64,000 nt of DNA, taken from NCBI RefSeq assembly GCF_003751225.1, contig NZ_RJKE01000001.1, positions 7,378,001-7,442,000 of the forward strand. The letters run 5' to 3'. The stretch is from Actinocorallia herbida (lineage in GTDB: Bacteria; Actinomycetota; Actinomycetes; Streptosporangiales; Streptosporangiaceae). Of this stretch, positions 1 to 8,785 are shown piece after piece (position 1 is the stretch's first letter; each line of letters starts with the position of its first letter). Below the pieces are notes generated by a model, which was not told the origin of the DNA, made no database searches, and worked only from the letters and a program-made list of their open reading frames with translations. The position numbers and the translations under genes were made by a program.

Positions 1-549
1 GTCCCCTTGGATGAGCGCCCAGATCCCGATCACGACGATGACGAGCAGCCCGAACGCCTCGATCGCGGTGAGCACGACGTTCACCTTGATGGACTCGGAG
101 ATGCCCGCGAGGTTCACCAGCGTCACCAGGGCGAGGAACGCCAGCGCCCCGACGATGACGGGCAGCGTGATGAACTCGGCGAGGTACCGCCCTCCGAAGG
201 CGCGTGCCGCGGCGCTGGCGGAGGTGACGCCGCTCATCATCACGGTGAACGCCACCATGAACGTGACGAAGGGCAGCCCGAACGCCTTGTGCGTGTACAG
301 CGCCGCGCCTGACGCCTTCGGGTACTTGCCCACCAGCTCGGCGTACGCCGTGGCCGTCAGCGACGCGAGGACGAACGCGACGAGGAACGGCAGCCAGATC
401 GCTCCGCCGACCTCGCCCGCGACCTGTCCGACGAGGGCGTAGATGCCCGCGCCGAGGATGTCGCCCACGACGAAGAGCAGCAGCACCTTCCGCCCGATGA
501 CCCTCTTGAGCTCGGATTCCTCCGGCTGCCCGAGCACCGCTCTCGCCAC
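1..549 (-). CDS. APC-family amino-acid permease, N-terminal part (cut by window edge)
   Basis: The reading frame opens at a GTG (549) and runs off the left edge, giving the first 183 residues. After a short cytoplasmic start (VARAVLGQPEESELKR) comes the typical first helix of amino acid/polyamine/organocation transporters, with the GDILGAGIYALVG glycine-rich stretch that lines the substrate site. Further hydrophobic helices follow near residues 50-65, 85-110, 125-150 and 155-180. A GGGGTGGG stretch a few bases upstream can serve as ribosome site. The family exchanges or imports amino acids at the cytoplasmic membrane; the substrate cannot be read from this part. Confidence 0.85.
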   Translation of the reverse strand, partial: MARAVLGQPEESELKRVIGRKVLLLFVVGDILGAGIYALVGQVAGEVGGAIWLPFLVAFVLASLTATAYAELVGKYPKASGAALYTHKAFGLPFVTFMVAFTVMMSGVTSASAAARAFGGRYLAEFITLPVIVGALAFLALVTLVNLAGISESIKVNVVLTAIEAFGLLVIVVIGIWALIQGD

Positions 550-1088
550 GACCGCCCACCCCGTTCCGTACCCGTCCGACGACCCTCCGCATTGAGCCTA
601 TGCCGCGGCTCCGACATCCGCATGGGGAAGAACCGGGCGAGTACCGGCGGGATACGACGGACCCCGGCCGCACGTCGGGTCGGCGCGCCGCCGAGTCGAG
701 AGGTTCGTCCCGGTTCGTCCAGGTCACCGGCCGCCCTGGATCGACGCCGCCACACCGCAGGAGCATCGAGGCCCTCCCGCGCGGTGCGCCTTCGGTCTTC
801 ACGAAACCACGCTCGGCGAATCCCTCCACGTCGACGGCCCTGGCCGCCTCCTCCCCTGGATCCGCCCCGTCAGCGGGCATCCGCGGGGTGGCGGGTACCG
901 GAGCCGGGTCGCGCACTTTCGCCGAGGCCTGCGCCGGGCTCGGGGCGGGCGGCTCCGCGTCTATACGAGGGTCCGGACCGACGGCGAGACCGCCGGCCCG
1001 TCAGCGGCCGATGGGCAGGAGTCCGCCTATGCCTCGGGCGCCGGAAAACCAGATGACCCGGCCCGCGCGGGTGTCCTACCGTCGGAGG
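550..1088. other. 539-bp stretch without a recognised gene
   Basis: This lies between the start of the permease (leftward) and the start of the next gene (rightward). Frames are open on both strands, as expected at this GC content, but no translation has a recognisable domain, a convincing ribosome site or a hydrophobic pattern. It should hold the permease promoter. Confidence 0.5.
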
Positions 1089-1631
1089 ATGGACGTGACG
1101 TTCCGACGGACGGGTGAGCGCAGGTACGCGGTGATAGCCGAGCCGCCGGGGCGGCCCGCGCAGGCGATGGATCCGGCCCCCGGCTACGACGAGCAGATCC
1201 CGCACGACGCCGTCCACTACCTCGTGGAGGCGGAGCTGGGGCTGATGGGCGGGCTCTACGGGCGGATCGCGCGGGGCGGCGGAGAGCTGCCCATCGCCGT
1301 CCGCGACGGGGAGGACCCCAAGGCGCGGCGGCGGGCGATCCGCAGGCAGCAGCGCAAGCAGGCTTCGCTGCGCGCCCGGGACCACGCGAGCGGCGACGAG
1401 ATGGGGCTCTCCGAGGATCTCGCGGCGGCCGTCGATCTCGCCTGGCGGCGGGCGCGCGGCGCCAGGCGTCCGGAGTGGGCCCCGCCACGCCCGGCGGACC
1501 CAGAGGTCGAGGCGCTGGTCCAGCGGTTGATGCCCGCGGTCGAGGCGTTCGCCGAGCGGTGGCGGGGGCTGCCGGTGGGCGGCGCGGTCACGTTCCGCTG
1601 GCCCGCGACGCGTCCGGAATCCGCGGGCTGA
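1089..1631 (+). CDS. hypothetical protein, 180 aa
   Basis: I do not recognise a named family. The protein starts MDVTFRRTGERRYAV and contains a central Arg/Lys-rich helix (RRRAIRRQQRKQ, about residues 78-90) and a C-terminal Pro/Ala-rich half, so it is probably soluble. I chose ATG 1089 because composition becomes protein-like from there; the GGAGG directly abuts the ATG, which is closer than usual, so the start is uncertain. Its 3' end overlaps the end of the convergent exporter gene by 44 bp. Its identity as a real gene rests on codon pattern only. Confidence 0.5.
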   Translation: MDVTFRRTGERRYAVIAEPPGRPAQAMDPAPGYDEQIPHDAVHYLVEAELGLMGGLYGRIARGGGELPIAVRDGEDPKARRRAIRRQQRKQASLRARDHASGDEMGLSEDLAAAVDLAWRRARGARRPEWAPPRPADPEVEALVQRLMPAVEAFAERWRGLPVGGAVTFRWPATRPESAG

Positions 1632-2511
1632 CCTCGGCTGCGCCGTCGCCTCCGGCGGGACGCGGCGTGCGGCCGACGAGGAAGAGCCCGAGCAGGACGA
1701 CGGCCGAGGCGGCGACGACGGTCGGGGTGATGGATTCGCCGAGGACGACCGCGGCCGCCGCGATGCCGAAGATCGGGACGAGGAGGCTGTAGGGGGCGAC
1801 CCTCGCCACCCCGTGGTCGGCGAGCAGCCGGTTCCACAGGCCGAAGCCGAGGATGGTGGAGGCGTAGGCGATGAAGGCGACGGCCAGCAAGCTCGCCAAA
1901 GACAAGTGGGTGAGCGCGCGCACGGTGGCGTCCGTGCCTTCGATCGCCGCGGACAGGCCGAGCAGCGGCAGCGGCGGCACCAGGCTGGAGTAGGCGAGCA
2001 GGGACAGCGGGCGGCGCTCGCCGCTGCGGCGGACGATGATGTTGGCGCAGGCCCAGGACAGCGCGGCGCCGAGCGTCAGCAGCAGGACGGCCGGCGCGGC
2101 GTGCTCGCCCCGGTGCACGGCGAGCAGCAAGATCCCCGTCGAGGCGAGGGCGACGCCCGCGGCCTGGCCGGGCCGGACGCGCTCGCCGAGCACGGTCGCG
2201 GCGAGCAGCACCGAGAACAGCGCCTGGGCCTGGAGGACGAGGGAGGCGAGCCCGGCGGGCATGCCGTGCGCCATCGCGGTGAACAGCAGGCCGAACTTCG
2301 CGACGCCCAGGACGACGCCGTAGGCGATCACGTATCGCGCGGCCGAGGTCGGCCGGGGGACGAGGAAGACGAGCGGGATCGCGCCGGCGAGGAAGCGGAG
2401 CGCGGTGAGCAGGAGCGGGGGGACCTCGCGCAGACCGAGGTCGATGACGACGAAGTTGACGCCCCAGATCGCGGCGACGAGGACGGCGAGGGCACGGTGA
2501 CGGTTGGACAC
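1588..2511 (-). CDS. eamA: EamA/DMT-family exporter, 307 aa
   Basis: This is a ten-helix drug/metabolite-superfamily transporter made of two EamA repeats. The sequence follows E. coli EamA closely as I remember it: WGVNFVVIDLGLREVPPLLL at the start, FGLLFTAMAHGMPAGLASLV in repeat 1, SWACANIIVRR between the repeats, and VAPYSLLVPIFGIAAA in repeat 2. EamA exports cysteine and O-acetylserine, so export of small amino-acid metabolites is the best guess. The gene is divergent from a LysR regulator across a 71-bp region holding a perfect palindrome, the usual arrangement for a regulator and its target transporter. Confidence 0.85.
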   Translation of the reverse strand: MSNRHRALAVLVAAIWGVNFVVIDLGLREVPPLLLTALRFLAGAIPLVFLVPRPTSAARYVIAYGVVLGVAKFGLLFTAMAHGMPAGLASLVLQAQALFSVLLAATVLGERVRPGQAAGVALASTGILLLAVHRGEHAAPAVLLLTLGAALSWACANIIVRRSGERRPLSLLAYSSLVPPLPLLGLSAAIEGTDATVRALTHLSLASLLAVAFIAYASTILGFGLWNRLLADHGVARVAPYSLLVPIFGIAAAAVVLGESITPTVVAASAVVLLGLFLVGRTPRPAGGDGAAEVSPRIPDASRASGT

Positions 2512-2544
2512 GGCTCCAGCCTGCCGAGGCCAACATTTCAGGAC

Positions 2545-2559
2545 AAGTTAAATTAACTT
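2545..2559. promoter_or_regulatory. 15-bp perfect palindrome in the eamA/LysR divergent region
   Basis: AAGTTAA-A-TTAACTT is perfectly symmetric and very AT-rich compared with its surroundings. It contains the T-N11-A geometry typical of LysR-type sites. It lies 24 bp before the LysR start and 34 bp before the eamA start. A TAGTAT box (2571-2576) sits 6 nt before the LysR ATG, so the LysR mRNA may be leaderless, and the palindrome would overlap its -35 region, which fits autorepression. Confidence 0.65.
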
Positions 2560-2582
2560 CAATGACTTTGTAGTATCACTTC

Positions 2583-3521
2583 ATGGAACTCGACGCCCGG
2601 CGCCTCCGTGTCCTGCACACCGTCGCGGTCCGGGGCGGGGTGACCGCCGCGGCCGACACCTTGTGCGTCTCGCCTTCCGCGGTCAGCCAGCAGCTCTCCC
2701 TTCTGGAGCGGGAGGCGGGCTGCGACCTCGTGGAGCGGGTCGGCCGCGGCGTCGCGCTGACCCCGGCAGGACGAGCCCTCGCGTCGGCGGCCGAAGAGGT
2801 GCTGCACGCGCTCGACCGCGCGGAGGCCGCTCTGGCGGCGGCGCGCAAGGGGATCGGCGGAACCGTCCGGGTGAGCGCCTTCCCGAGCGCGGCCCGCGCC
2901 TTGGTCGCGCCCGCGGTGGCGCGTACGTTGCGCCGCCATCCGGACCTCGACGTGCGCGTCGGCGAGGGCGAGGACGGCCAGGGCCTCGCCGATCTGAGGC
3001 TCGCCGCCGTCGACGTTGTCATCGCGCAGGAGTACGACCACGTCCCGGTGGACTTCCCTACGGGACTCGTCCGGCACGCTCTCATTCGCGACCCCCTGCA
3101 CCTCTGCGTACCGGCGTCGGGGCCGCTCGCGGGGGCGTCGTCGCTGGAGGACCTGCGTGACGCCCGGTGGATGGCGGCGGCGCCCGGCACCCCGTGCGGG
3201 GACTCCACCCGGCAGGCCTGCCATGACGCGGGCTTCTCCCCCGACGTACGCCACTCCGTCATGGACTTCGCCTTGGCCCTCGACCTCGTCGCCGAAGGTC
3301 TCGGCGTCGCGCTGATCCCCGGGCTGGGCCTGCGCGACCTTCCCGAGGGCGTCGTCACCGCGCCCACCGCGCACGCGCGGACGATCTACGCGCTGACCCG
3401 GGAGCCGGGCGTCGGCCCCGTCCGCCCGGCCGTCGCGGCGTTCCTCGGCGAGCTGCTGGGACGTCAGCCTTCGGCGGCCCGGGGGTCGGCCGGCAGGGCC
3501 CGTGCCGAGAACGAGGCGTAG
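2583..3521 (+). CDS. LysR-family transcriptional regulator, 312 aa
   Basis: The N-terminal winged helix-turn-helix (residues 1-60) has the LysR pattern: LRVLHTVAVRGGVTAAADTL, then PSAVSQQLSLLEREAG and VERVGRGVALTPAGRAL. The linker helix and a two-lobe periplasmic-binding-like effector domain (about residues 90-295) follow, ending with GLGVALIPGLGL. Length is normal for the family. It is divergent from the eamA-type exporter and most likely controls it and itself. The start fits a probable leaderless promoter. The 3' end overlaps the convergent MFS gene by 58 bp. Confidence 0.9.
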   Translation: MELDARRLRVLHTVAVRGGVTAAADTLCVSPSAVSQQLSLLEREAGCDLVERVGRGVALTPAGRALASAAEEVLHALDRAEAALAAARKGIGGTVRVSAFPSAARALVAPAVARTLRRHPDLDVRVGEGEDGQGLADLRLAAVDVVIAQEYDHVPVDFPTGLVRHALIRDPLHLCVPASGPLAGASSLEDLRDARWMAAAPGTPCGDSTRQACHDAGFSPDVRHSVMDFALALDLVAEGLGVALIPGLGLRDLPEGVVTAPTAHARTIYALTREPGVGPVRPAVAAFLGELLGRQPSAARGSAGRARAENEA

Positions 3522-4636
3522 CCGAGGGCCGCGGCCGTCGCGTAGAGGACCCCGGCGACTCCCAGGCCCGCCGCCAGGGCGCCCGCGGCCGACGGGATGA
3601 CGAGCTGGCCGGTCCGGTTGCCGACCAGCCGCAGGGCCATCGCCCGGCCGCGCAGGCCCGGCGGGGACGCCTCAGCGAGCCAGGACATGGTGAGGGGCTG
3701 CCCTATGCCGAGCCCGAAGCCCGCGACGGCCATGACGGACAGCAGCGCCGGCAAGGGCAGGTCGAAGGGGAGGACGGCCATGGCCAGCCCGGAGGCCGCG
3801 GTGCTGGTGGTGAGCAGTACGCGGCGGCCGAGTCTGGCGGCCATGCGGCCGAGGAAGAACCGGGACCCCATGGACGCCAGCCCACGGACGGTGAGGAGCA
3901 GCCCGATGGTCCCGGATGCCAGGTCGCGTTCGGCGCCGAGCGCGGGCAGGTAGGCGAGGGTGATGTCGACGGCCGCGAGCACGATGCAGCTCGTCGTCAG
4001 CGCCCGTACGAGGCCCGGTAGCCGGACGAGTTCCGCGAACCCGCCTTCGTCGCCGGTCTCGGCCGCGGAGGCCGTCCTGCGGCTGTCGGGGAGGGCGAAC
4101 GACAGGGCGACGAGCAGGGCCGCCGCGCCGACGCATGCGGCGAAGATCCGGTCCGTGTGCGGGATCTGCTGGTCGCCGCCGAACAGCAGGATCAAGGTGG
4201 GCCCGAGGGACTGCCCGAGCGAGGCGGCGAACGTGTAGTGCCCGAAAGCCGTGTCGTAGCCTGCGCGCGCAGAGGTGTTCGCCACGAGCGCCTGCTGGCC
4301 GACGACGCAGCCGAGGTGTCCTATCCCGAGCAGGACGCTCCCGCAGAGCAGCCCGCCGAGTCCGTCTCCCAGAAGGGTGAGCACCAGGGCGGCGGCCGCC
4401 GTGCACACGGCTCCGCCGAGCGCCACCCGCCGCTCCCCGATCCGGTCGGTGAGCTGCCCGACCGGGAGCGCGAGGACCAGCGGCGCGAAGGCGAAGCTCG
4501 CGGCGAGTACACCGAGGGCGGCAGCCGGTACGTCGAGTTCAAGCGCGCGGTACGACATCGTCGGCCGCAGCACGAACGTGATCAGCTGCACGAGCACCGC
4601 GTGCCCCAGCAGCACCGGCCCACCGCGCAGCCCCAC
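3464..4636 (-). CDS. MFS transporter, 390 aa
   Basis: A twelve-helix major facilitator. The loop 2-3 signature is visible as GQLTDRIGERRVALGG, and a second copy as GRMAARLGRRVLL between helices 8 and 9. The frame stays open upstream to 4741, but GTG 4636 is preceded by AGGGGAG at good distance and starts just before the first helix, so I use it. No adjacent gene indicates the substrate; the neighbouring LysR is more likely tied to eamA. Confidence 0.85.
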   Translation of the reverse strand: MGLRGGPVLLGHAVLVQLITFVLRPTMSYRALELDVPAAALGVLAASFAFAPLVLALPVGQLTDRIGERRVALGGAVCTAAAALVLTLLGDGLGGLLCGSVLLGIGHLGCVVGQQALVANTSARAGYDTAFGHYTFAASLGQSLGPTLILLFGGDQQIPHTDRIFAACVGAAALLVALSFALPDSRRTASAAETGDEGGFAELVRLPGLVRALTTSCIVLAAVDITLAYLPALGAERDLASGTIGLLLTVRGLASMGSRFFLGRMAARLGRRVLLTTSTAASGLAMAVLPFDLPLPALLSVMAVAGFGLGIGQPLTMSWLAEASPPGLRGRAMALRLVGNRTGQLVIPSAAGALAAGLGVAGVLYATAAALGYASFSARALPADPRAAEG

Positions 4637-4867
4637 CGAGCACTCCCCTACGCCGAACCACCGAACCGCCGCATCATCCCGCACCAACAGGACGAACACC
4701 GCATCAGCCCCGAACCACCCGACCACCGTCCCGGACCGCACGACCCGGTCACGTCAACCGGAGCCCTGCACCACACCGCGGAGCCCCGCGCCCGCGCGCA
4801 GGCCGCCCTGATCGTCCCGGGCCCTGCGGGCGCGGGAAAGCCGGGCACGCGCCGGTGGCCGGGGCGG

Positions 4868-6010
4868 TCAGGTCATGGCGGCCAGGCGGTGGGCTTCCAG
4901 GGCGAGGGCCAGTTCCACGACGTCGCGGGGGCGGTCGGGGGAGCGTCCGGTGAGCGCCTCGATGCGGCGGAGGCGGTTGAAGACGGTGTTGCGGTGGCAG
5001 TAGAGGACCGCCGCGGTCCGGGTGACCGAGCCGTCGCAGTCCAGGAGGGACGCGAGGGTGTGGAGCAGGGTGTCGCGCTCCGGGGCGTCCAGGGCGAGGA
5101 CGGGGCCGAGCACCGCGCCGACGAGGCGCTGCGCGAGGTCGGGGCGGCTCACCGCGAGCGCGGCGGGCAGCCTCTCGTCGAGCCGGACGACCTCGGCGCC
5201 CCGGCAGGTGCGCAGTGCGGTCATGGCGAGCCTGCGGCCCTCGGAGAGGCCGAGGAGTCCTTCGAGGGGCGGGCTGACCCCCGCGGGTCCGGGCAGTTCC
5301 GGGGTGAGCGCCGCGAGGGCGGCGGCGGGGTCTGCGCCGTTCAGCCAGACGACGAGGATGTCCCCGTCGGTACGGGGCCGCCGCAGCACGCGCAGGGCGC
5401 CGAGCCGGGCGGGCGGGCAAGACGGCGAGGTGGCTTCCGGACGGCAGGCGACGACCAGGTAGCCGCCGTATTGGGGCACCCCGAGAGCACCGGCGGCCTC
5501 CCGCACCACGTCGGTGTCCGCCCTGCCTTCCAGCAGGGCGTCGAGCAGGGCCTCGGCGCGTTCGGCGCTGCGCCTGCTCAGTTCGGCCTCGCGGCGGCGG
5601 TAGGCGGTGACCGCGGCGATCGCCTGCCGGTCGACGCCCTGCCAGACGCGTCCGGCCGAGTGCAGGATGGCGACCGCGGCGTCCGGGTGCTCGCGGGCGA
5701 CCACCTCGGCCATGGTGTCCCAGGTGATCTGGGTGGCCAGGCGGTAGCCGCGGAGCATCGAGTCCAAGGGCACGCCCTGCTCGGCGCGGCGGGCGGCGGT
5801 GGCCGACGCGATGGCGACGTCCCGGCGCTCGGTGCGCTCCTGGTACATCGCGGCGACGCCCGCGGCGAAGCTCCGCTCCATGTCGCCGCGGAGATCCGCC
5901 TCGGGAAGCACCCGGTAGGCGTCCTCATCGACGCGCAGGGCGGTGAGCAGCCTCCCCGCCATGTCGGGGACCCGATCCATCAACCGGCCCGCGACGCGCC
6001 GCATGAGCAC
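4868..6010 (-). CDS. PucR/CdaR-type transcriptional regulator, about 380 aa
   Basis: The C-terminal 70 residues are the PucR-type helix-turn-helix found in CdaR/PucR activators: [20 protein letters not shown], then [20 protein letters not shown] and [16 protein letters not shown]. The N-terminal two thirds resemble the sensory region of actinobacterial PucR-like proteins. The frame is open far upstream; I prefer GTG 6010 because AGGA lies 7 nt before it, but ATG 6004 or TTG 6046 are possible. It is divergent from a Liv-type importer operon, with a 9-bp inverted repeat between them, so it probably controls uptake of that transporter's substrate. Confidence 0.8.
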   Translation of the reverse strand: MLMRRVAGRLMDRVPDMAGRLLTALRVDEDAYRVLPEADLRGDMERSFAAGVAAMYQERTERRDVAIASATAARRAEQGVPLDSMLRGYRLATQITWDTMAEVVAREHPDAAVAILHSAGRVWQGVDRQAIAAVTAYRRREAELSRRSAERAEALLDALLEGRADTDVVREAAGALGVPQYGGYLVVACRPEATSPSCPPARLGALRVLRRPRTDGDILVVWLNGADPAAALAALTPELPGPAGVSPPLEGLLGLSEGRRLAMTALRTCRGAEVVRLDERLPAALAVSRPDLAQRLVGAVLGPVLALDAPERDTLLHTLASLLDCDGSVTRTAAVLYCHRNTVFNRLRRIEALTGRSPDRPRDVVELALALEAHRLAAMT

Positions 6011-6079
6011 GGCGCCGTCCTGGTCCGTCTTCGAGGCACCCGGCAAGGCCCCACCCCCACCAGCGAGCGGTTTCAACGT

Positions 6080-6111
6080 CAAACGCACGTTATCGGATGA
6101 ATGTGCGTTTG
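6080..6111. promoter_or_regulatory. inverted repeat between the PucR-like gene and the liv operon
   Basis: CAAACGCAC (6080-6088) and GTGCGTTTG (6103-6111) are exact 9-bp inverted arms with a 14-bp spacer, so the half-site centres are about two helical turns apart. The right arm also forms a smaller dyad, TGTGC-N4-GCACA (6102-6115). The region is AT-richer than its surroundings. It is the best candidate operator for the divergent regulator. Confidence 0.6.
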
Positions 6112-6237
6112 CACACACTTGCCGAGTTCTTCCCCCTGGTCCCTTGTGCACCCGCCACCACTTCGACTCCCGGTCTGGACGTCCGGCGGCCGGGCCGGTT
6201 TGTGTGAGCCATCGCACATTCACCGGGAGGACACCGA

Positions 6238-7083
6238 ATGGACGCAGCCGCCAAGCTGCCGCCCGACCGCACCGGAGCACCACCCCACGGCGCCCCCGGC
6301 CTGCGCGTCCACGAACTGGAGGTCGCCTACGGGCGGGTCCGGTCCCTCCGCGGGGTCTCCCTGGAGGCCCCGCAGGGCTCGGTCGTCGCCGTCCTCGGCG
6401 CGAACGGCGCCGGCAAGACCACCCTCCTGCGGGCCGTCTCCGGCACCCTGCGCTATCACAAGGGCGCGATCACCGGGGGGTCCGTCGAGTTCGCGGGCGC
6501 CCCGCTGACCGGCCTCGACGCCGCCGCCGTCGTCGCGCGCGGGGTCACCCAGGCACCCGAGGGCCGCCGGATCTTCGGCCGGATGACCGTCGCGGAGAAC
6601 CTCCGCGCAGGCGCCCTCGGCGGCGCGAGCCGCAAGGCCACGGCCGAAGCGCGCGCGCGAGTCCTCGACCTTTTCCCCGTGCTCGCCGAACGCGCGAGCC
6701 AGCGGGCCGGCCTCCTGTCGGGCGGTGAGCAGCAGATGCTCGCCATCGGCCGCGCGCTCATGGCCCGGCCCTCGCTGCTGCTGCTGGACGAGCCGACCCT
6801 CGGCCTCGCCCCGCTCATGCAGCAGAAGATCGCGGCGACCATCACCGAGATCAACGCCCAGGGCACCACGGTCCTGCTCGTCGAGCAGAACGCCGCGACG
6901 GCCCTCGCCCTCGCCTCCCACGCCTACGTGCTCGAGGTCGGCGAGGTGGCGATGAACGGTCCCGCGGCCGATCTCGCCGCCAGCGACGAGGTGCGCCGCC
7001 GCTACCTCGGCGAAGGCGACGCGGACGAGGCCGCCGAGGCCGACACCGCGCCCCGCCCCGTCCTGACGAGGTGGGCCGGATGA
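6238..7083 (+). CDS. livF: branched-chain amino-acid-type ABC transporter ATPase (LivF-like), 281 aa
   Basis: First gene of a five-gene importer operon. It has Walker A GANGAGKT (about residue 59), the signature LSGGEQQM, Walker B LLLLDEP and the switch histidine region of ABC ATPases. The subfamily marker [17 protein letters not shown] identifies the LivF class. ATP hydrolysis by the LivF/LivG pair drives uptake. GGGAGG lies 8 nt before the ATG. Its stop overlaps the next ATG. The substrate may be a branched-chain amino acid, urea, an amide or an aromatic acid; sequence alone does not decide. Confidence 0.9.
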   Translation: MDAAAKLPPDRTGAPPHGAPGLRVHELEVAYGRVRSLRGVSLEAPQGSVVAVLGANGAGKTTLLRAVSGTLRYHKGAITGGSVEFAGAPLTGLDAAAVVARGVTQAPEGRRIFGRMTVAENLRAGALGGASRKATAEARARVLDLFPVLAERASQRAGLLSGGEQQMLAIGRALMARPSLLLLDEPTLGLAPLMQQKIAATITEINAQGTTVLLVEQNAATALALASHAYVLEVGEVAMNGPAADLAASDEVRRRYLGEGDADEAAEADTAPRPVLTRWAG

Positions 7084-7898
7084 AGCTCCCCGAGCCGTCC
7101 ACGCCCCGGCTGCACGTCGAGGACGTCACCGTCCGGTTCGCCGGACTCGTCGCCCTGGACGCGGTCAGCTTCACCGTCGAGCCCGGCTCCGTCCACGCCG
7201 TCATCGGCCCGAACGGCGCGGGCAAGTCCACCTGCTTCAACGTCCTGTCCGGCGTCTACCGGGCCACCTCCGGCAGCGTCCGCTTCGGCGACGCCGAGCT
7301 CACCAGGCTGCCCACGCACAGGATCGCGGCGCTCGGCGTGGCCCGCACGTTCCAGAACATCGCGCTGTCCCAGCACCTGCCCGTCGCGGCGAACCTCATG
7401 CTCGGAAGGCACCGGCTCACCCGTGCCGGATTCGTCTCGGCCGGGCTGCGGCTGCCGCACGCGCGCCGTGAGCGCGCCGCGCACGCCGCGCGGGTCGCCG
7501 AGATCGCCGCGTTCACCGGGATCGCCGACCGGCTGCACGAGCCCGTCGGACTGCTGCCCTACGGCGTGCAGAAGCGGGTGGAGCTGGCGCGCGCCTTGTG
7601 CATGGAGCCGCGGCTGCTGCTGCTCGACGAGCCCGTCGCGGGCATGAACGGCGGCGAGCGCGTCGAGATGGCCCGGCTCATCTCGGCCATCCGAGAGGAC
7701 CTCGGCATCTCTCTCATCCTGGTCGAACACGACATGGGGATGGTGATGCGGCTCGCCGACGCCGTCACCGTCCTGGACTTCGGGAAGCGCATCGCCGACG
7801 GCGCCCCCGCCGACGTGCAGCGCGACCCCGAGGTCATCCGCGCCTACCTGGGCGCGGCCGCCGACGACTCTGCGCCGCTCAAGGAGGAAACGGCGTGA
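7080..7898 (+). CDS. livG: branched-chain amino-acid-type ABC transporter ATPase (LivG-like), 272 aa
   Basis: Partner ATPase of LivF. Walker A is GPNGAGKS, followed by the LivG-class stretch VARTFQNIALSQHLPVAANL. The signature motif region is LPYGVQKRVELARAL, a variant of LSGGQ, with Walker B LLLLDEPVAGM and LVEHDMGMVM as the H-loop. ATG 7080 overlaps the livF stop (ATGA), which favours coupling; an in-frame GTG at 7071 is an alternative. The stop overlaps the GTG of livH. Confidence 0.9.
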   Translation: MKLPEPSTPRLHVEDVTVRFAGLVALDAVSFTVEPGSVHAVIGPNGAGKSTCFNVLSGVYRATSGSVRFGDAELTRLPTHRIAALGVARTFQNIALSQHLPVAANLMLGRHRLTRAGFVSAGLRLPHARRERAAHAARVAEIAAFTGIADRLHEPVGLLPYGVQKRVELARALCMEPRLLLLDEPVAGMNGGERVEMARLISAIREDLGISLILVEHDMGMVMRLADAVTVLDFGKRIADGAPADVQRDPEVIRAYLGAAADDSAPLKEETA

Positions 7899-8785
7899 CG
7901 CACTTCGCCGAACTGCTGCTGACCGGGATCTCGATGGGCTCGGTCTACGCGCTCATCGCCCTCGGCTTCGTCATCATCTTCAAGGCCAGCGAGGTCGTGA
8001 ACTTCGCGCACGCCTCGCTGCTGCTCATCGGCGGGTTCCTGATCGCCGAGCTGCACGGCAGGATCGGGTTCTGGCCCGCGCTGCTGGCCGGGGCCGCGGG
8101 CGCCGCGCTCGCCGCCGCGTTCGTGGAGTTCGCGATCATCCGCAGATCGCGGGCGGCCAACCACAGCGTGCTCGCGATCGTGACCATCGGCGTCGACATC
8201 ATCCTCGCCACCGAGCTGACCCGCAGGATCGGCACCCAGGTGATGGCGATGGGCGACCCGTGGGGCGACGCGGTCGTCCACTTCGGCGAGGTGTCGATCC
8301 CCGAGACCCGCCTCGTCGCGCTGATCGTCGCCGGCTGCCTCATCGGCACGTTCCTGCTCGCCTTCAAGTACACCGGGTGGGGCGTGGCCATGCGGGCCTC
8401 GGCCGAGGACCAGGAGGCCGCCGCGCTCATGGGCGTCCGGCTCGGCCGGATCTCGCTCAGCGCCTGGGCCGTCGCCGGGGCGCTCGCCGCCGTCGCGGCG
8501 CTCTTCCTCACCGTGTTCCCCACCCCCGGACTCGACCGGACGACCGGGATGATCGCGCTGAAGGCCTTCCCCGCCGCGATCCTCGGCGGCCTCGACTCCA
8601 CCACCGGCGCGCTCGTCGGCGGTCTGATCATCGGCGTCACCGAGGCGCTGATGAGCGGCTACCAGGGCGAGATGGGCTCGCTCGGCAGGGGCCTCGGCGA
8701 CGTCGCGCCCTTCCTGGTGATGATCATCGTGCTGCTGATCCGCCCGGCGGGACTCTTCGGGACGAGGGAGCTGACCCGTGTCTGA
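7895..8785 (+). CDS. livH: branched-chain amino-acid-type ABC transporter permease (LivH-like), 296 aa
   Basis: An integral membrane subunit with about eight helices. LivH-class features are GISMGSVYALIALGFVII at the start, EVVNFAHASLLLIGGF, the cytoplasmic EAA-like loop around RASAEDQEAAALMGV, and AAILGGLDSTTGALVGGLII. The GTG start is preceded by a strong AAGGAGG and overlaps the livG stop. It forms the channel together with LivM. Confidence 0.9.
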   Translation: MTHFAELLLTGISMGSVYALIALGFVIIFKASEVVNFAHASLLLIGGFLIAELHGRIGFWPALLAGAAGAALAAAFVEFAIIRRSRAANHSVLAIVTIGVDIILATELTRRIGTQVMAMGDPWGDAVVHFGEVSIPETRLVALIVAGCLIGTFLLAFKYTGWGVAMRASAEDQEAAALMGVRLGRISLSAWAVAGALAAVAALFLTVFPTPGLDRTTGMIALKAFPAAILGGLDSTTGALVGGLIIGVTEALMSGYQGEMGSLGRGLGDVAPFLVMIIVLLIRPAGLFGTRELTRV

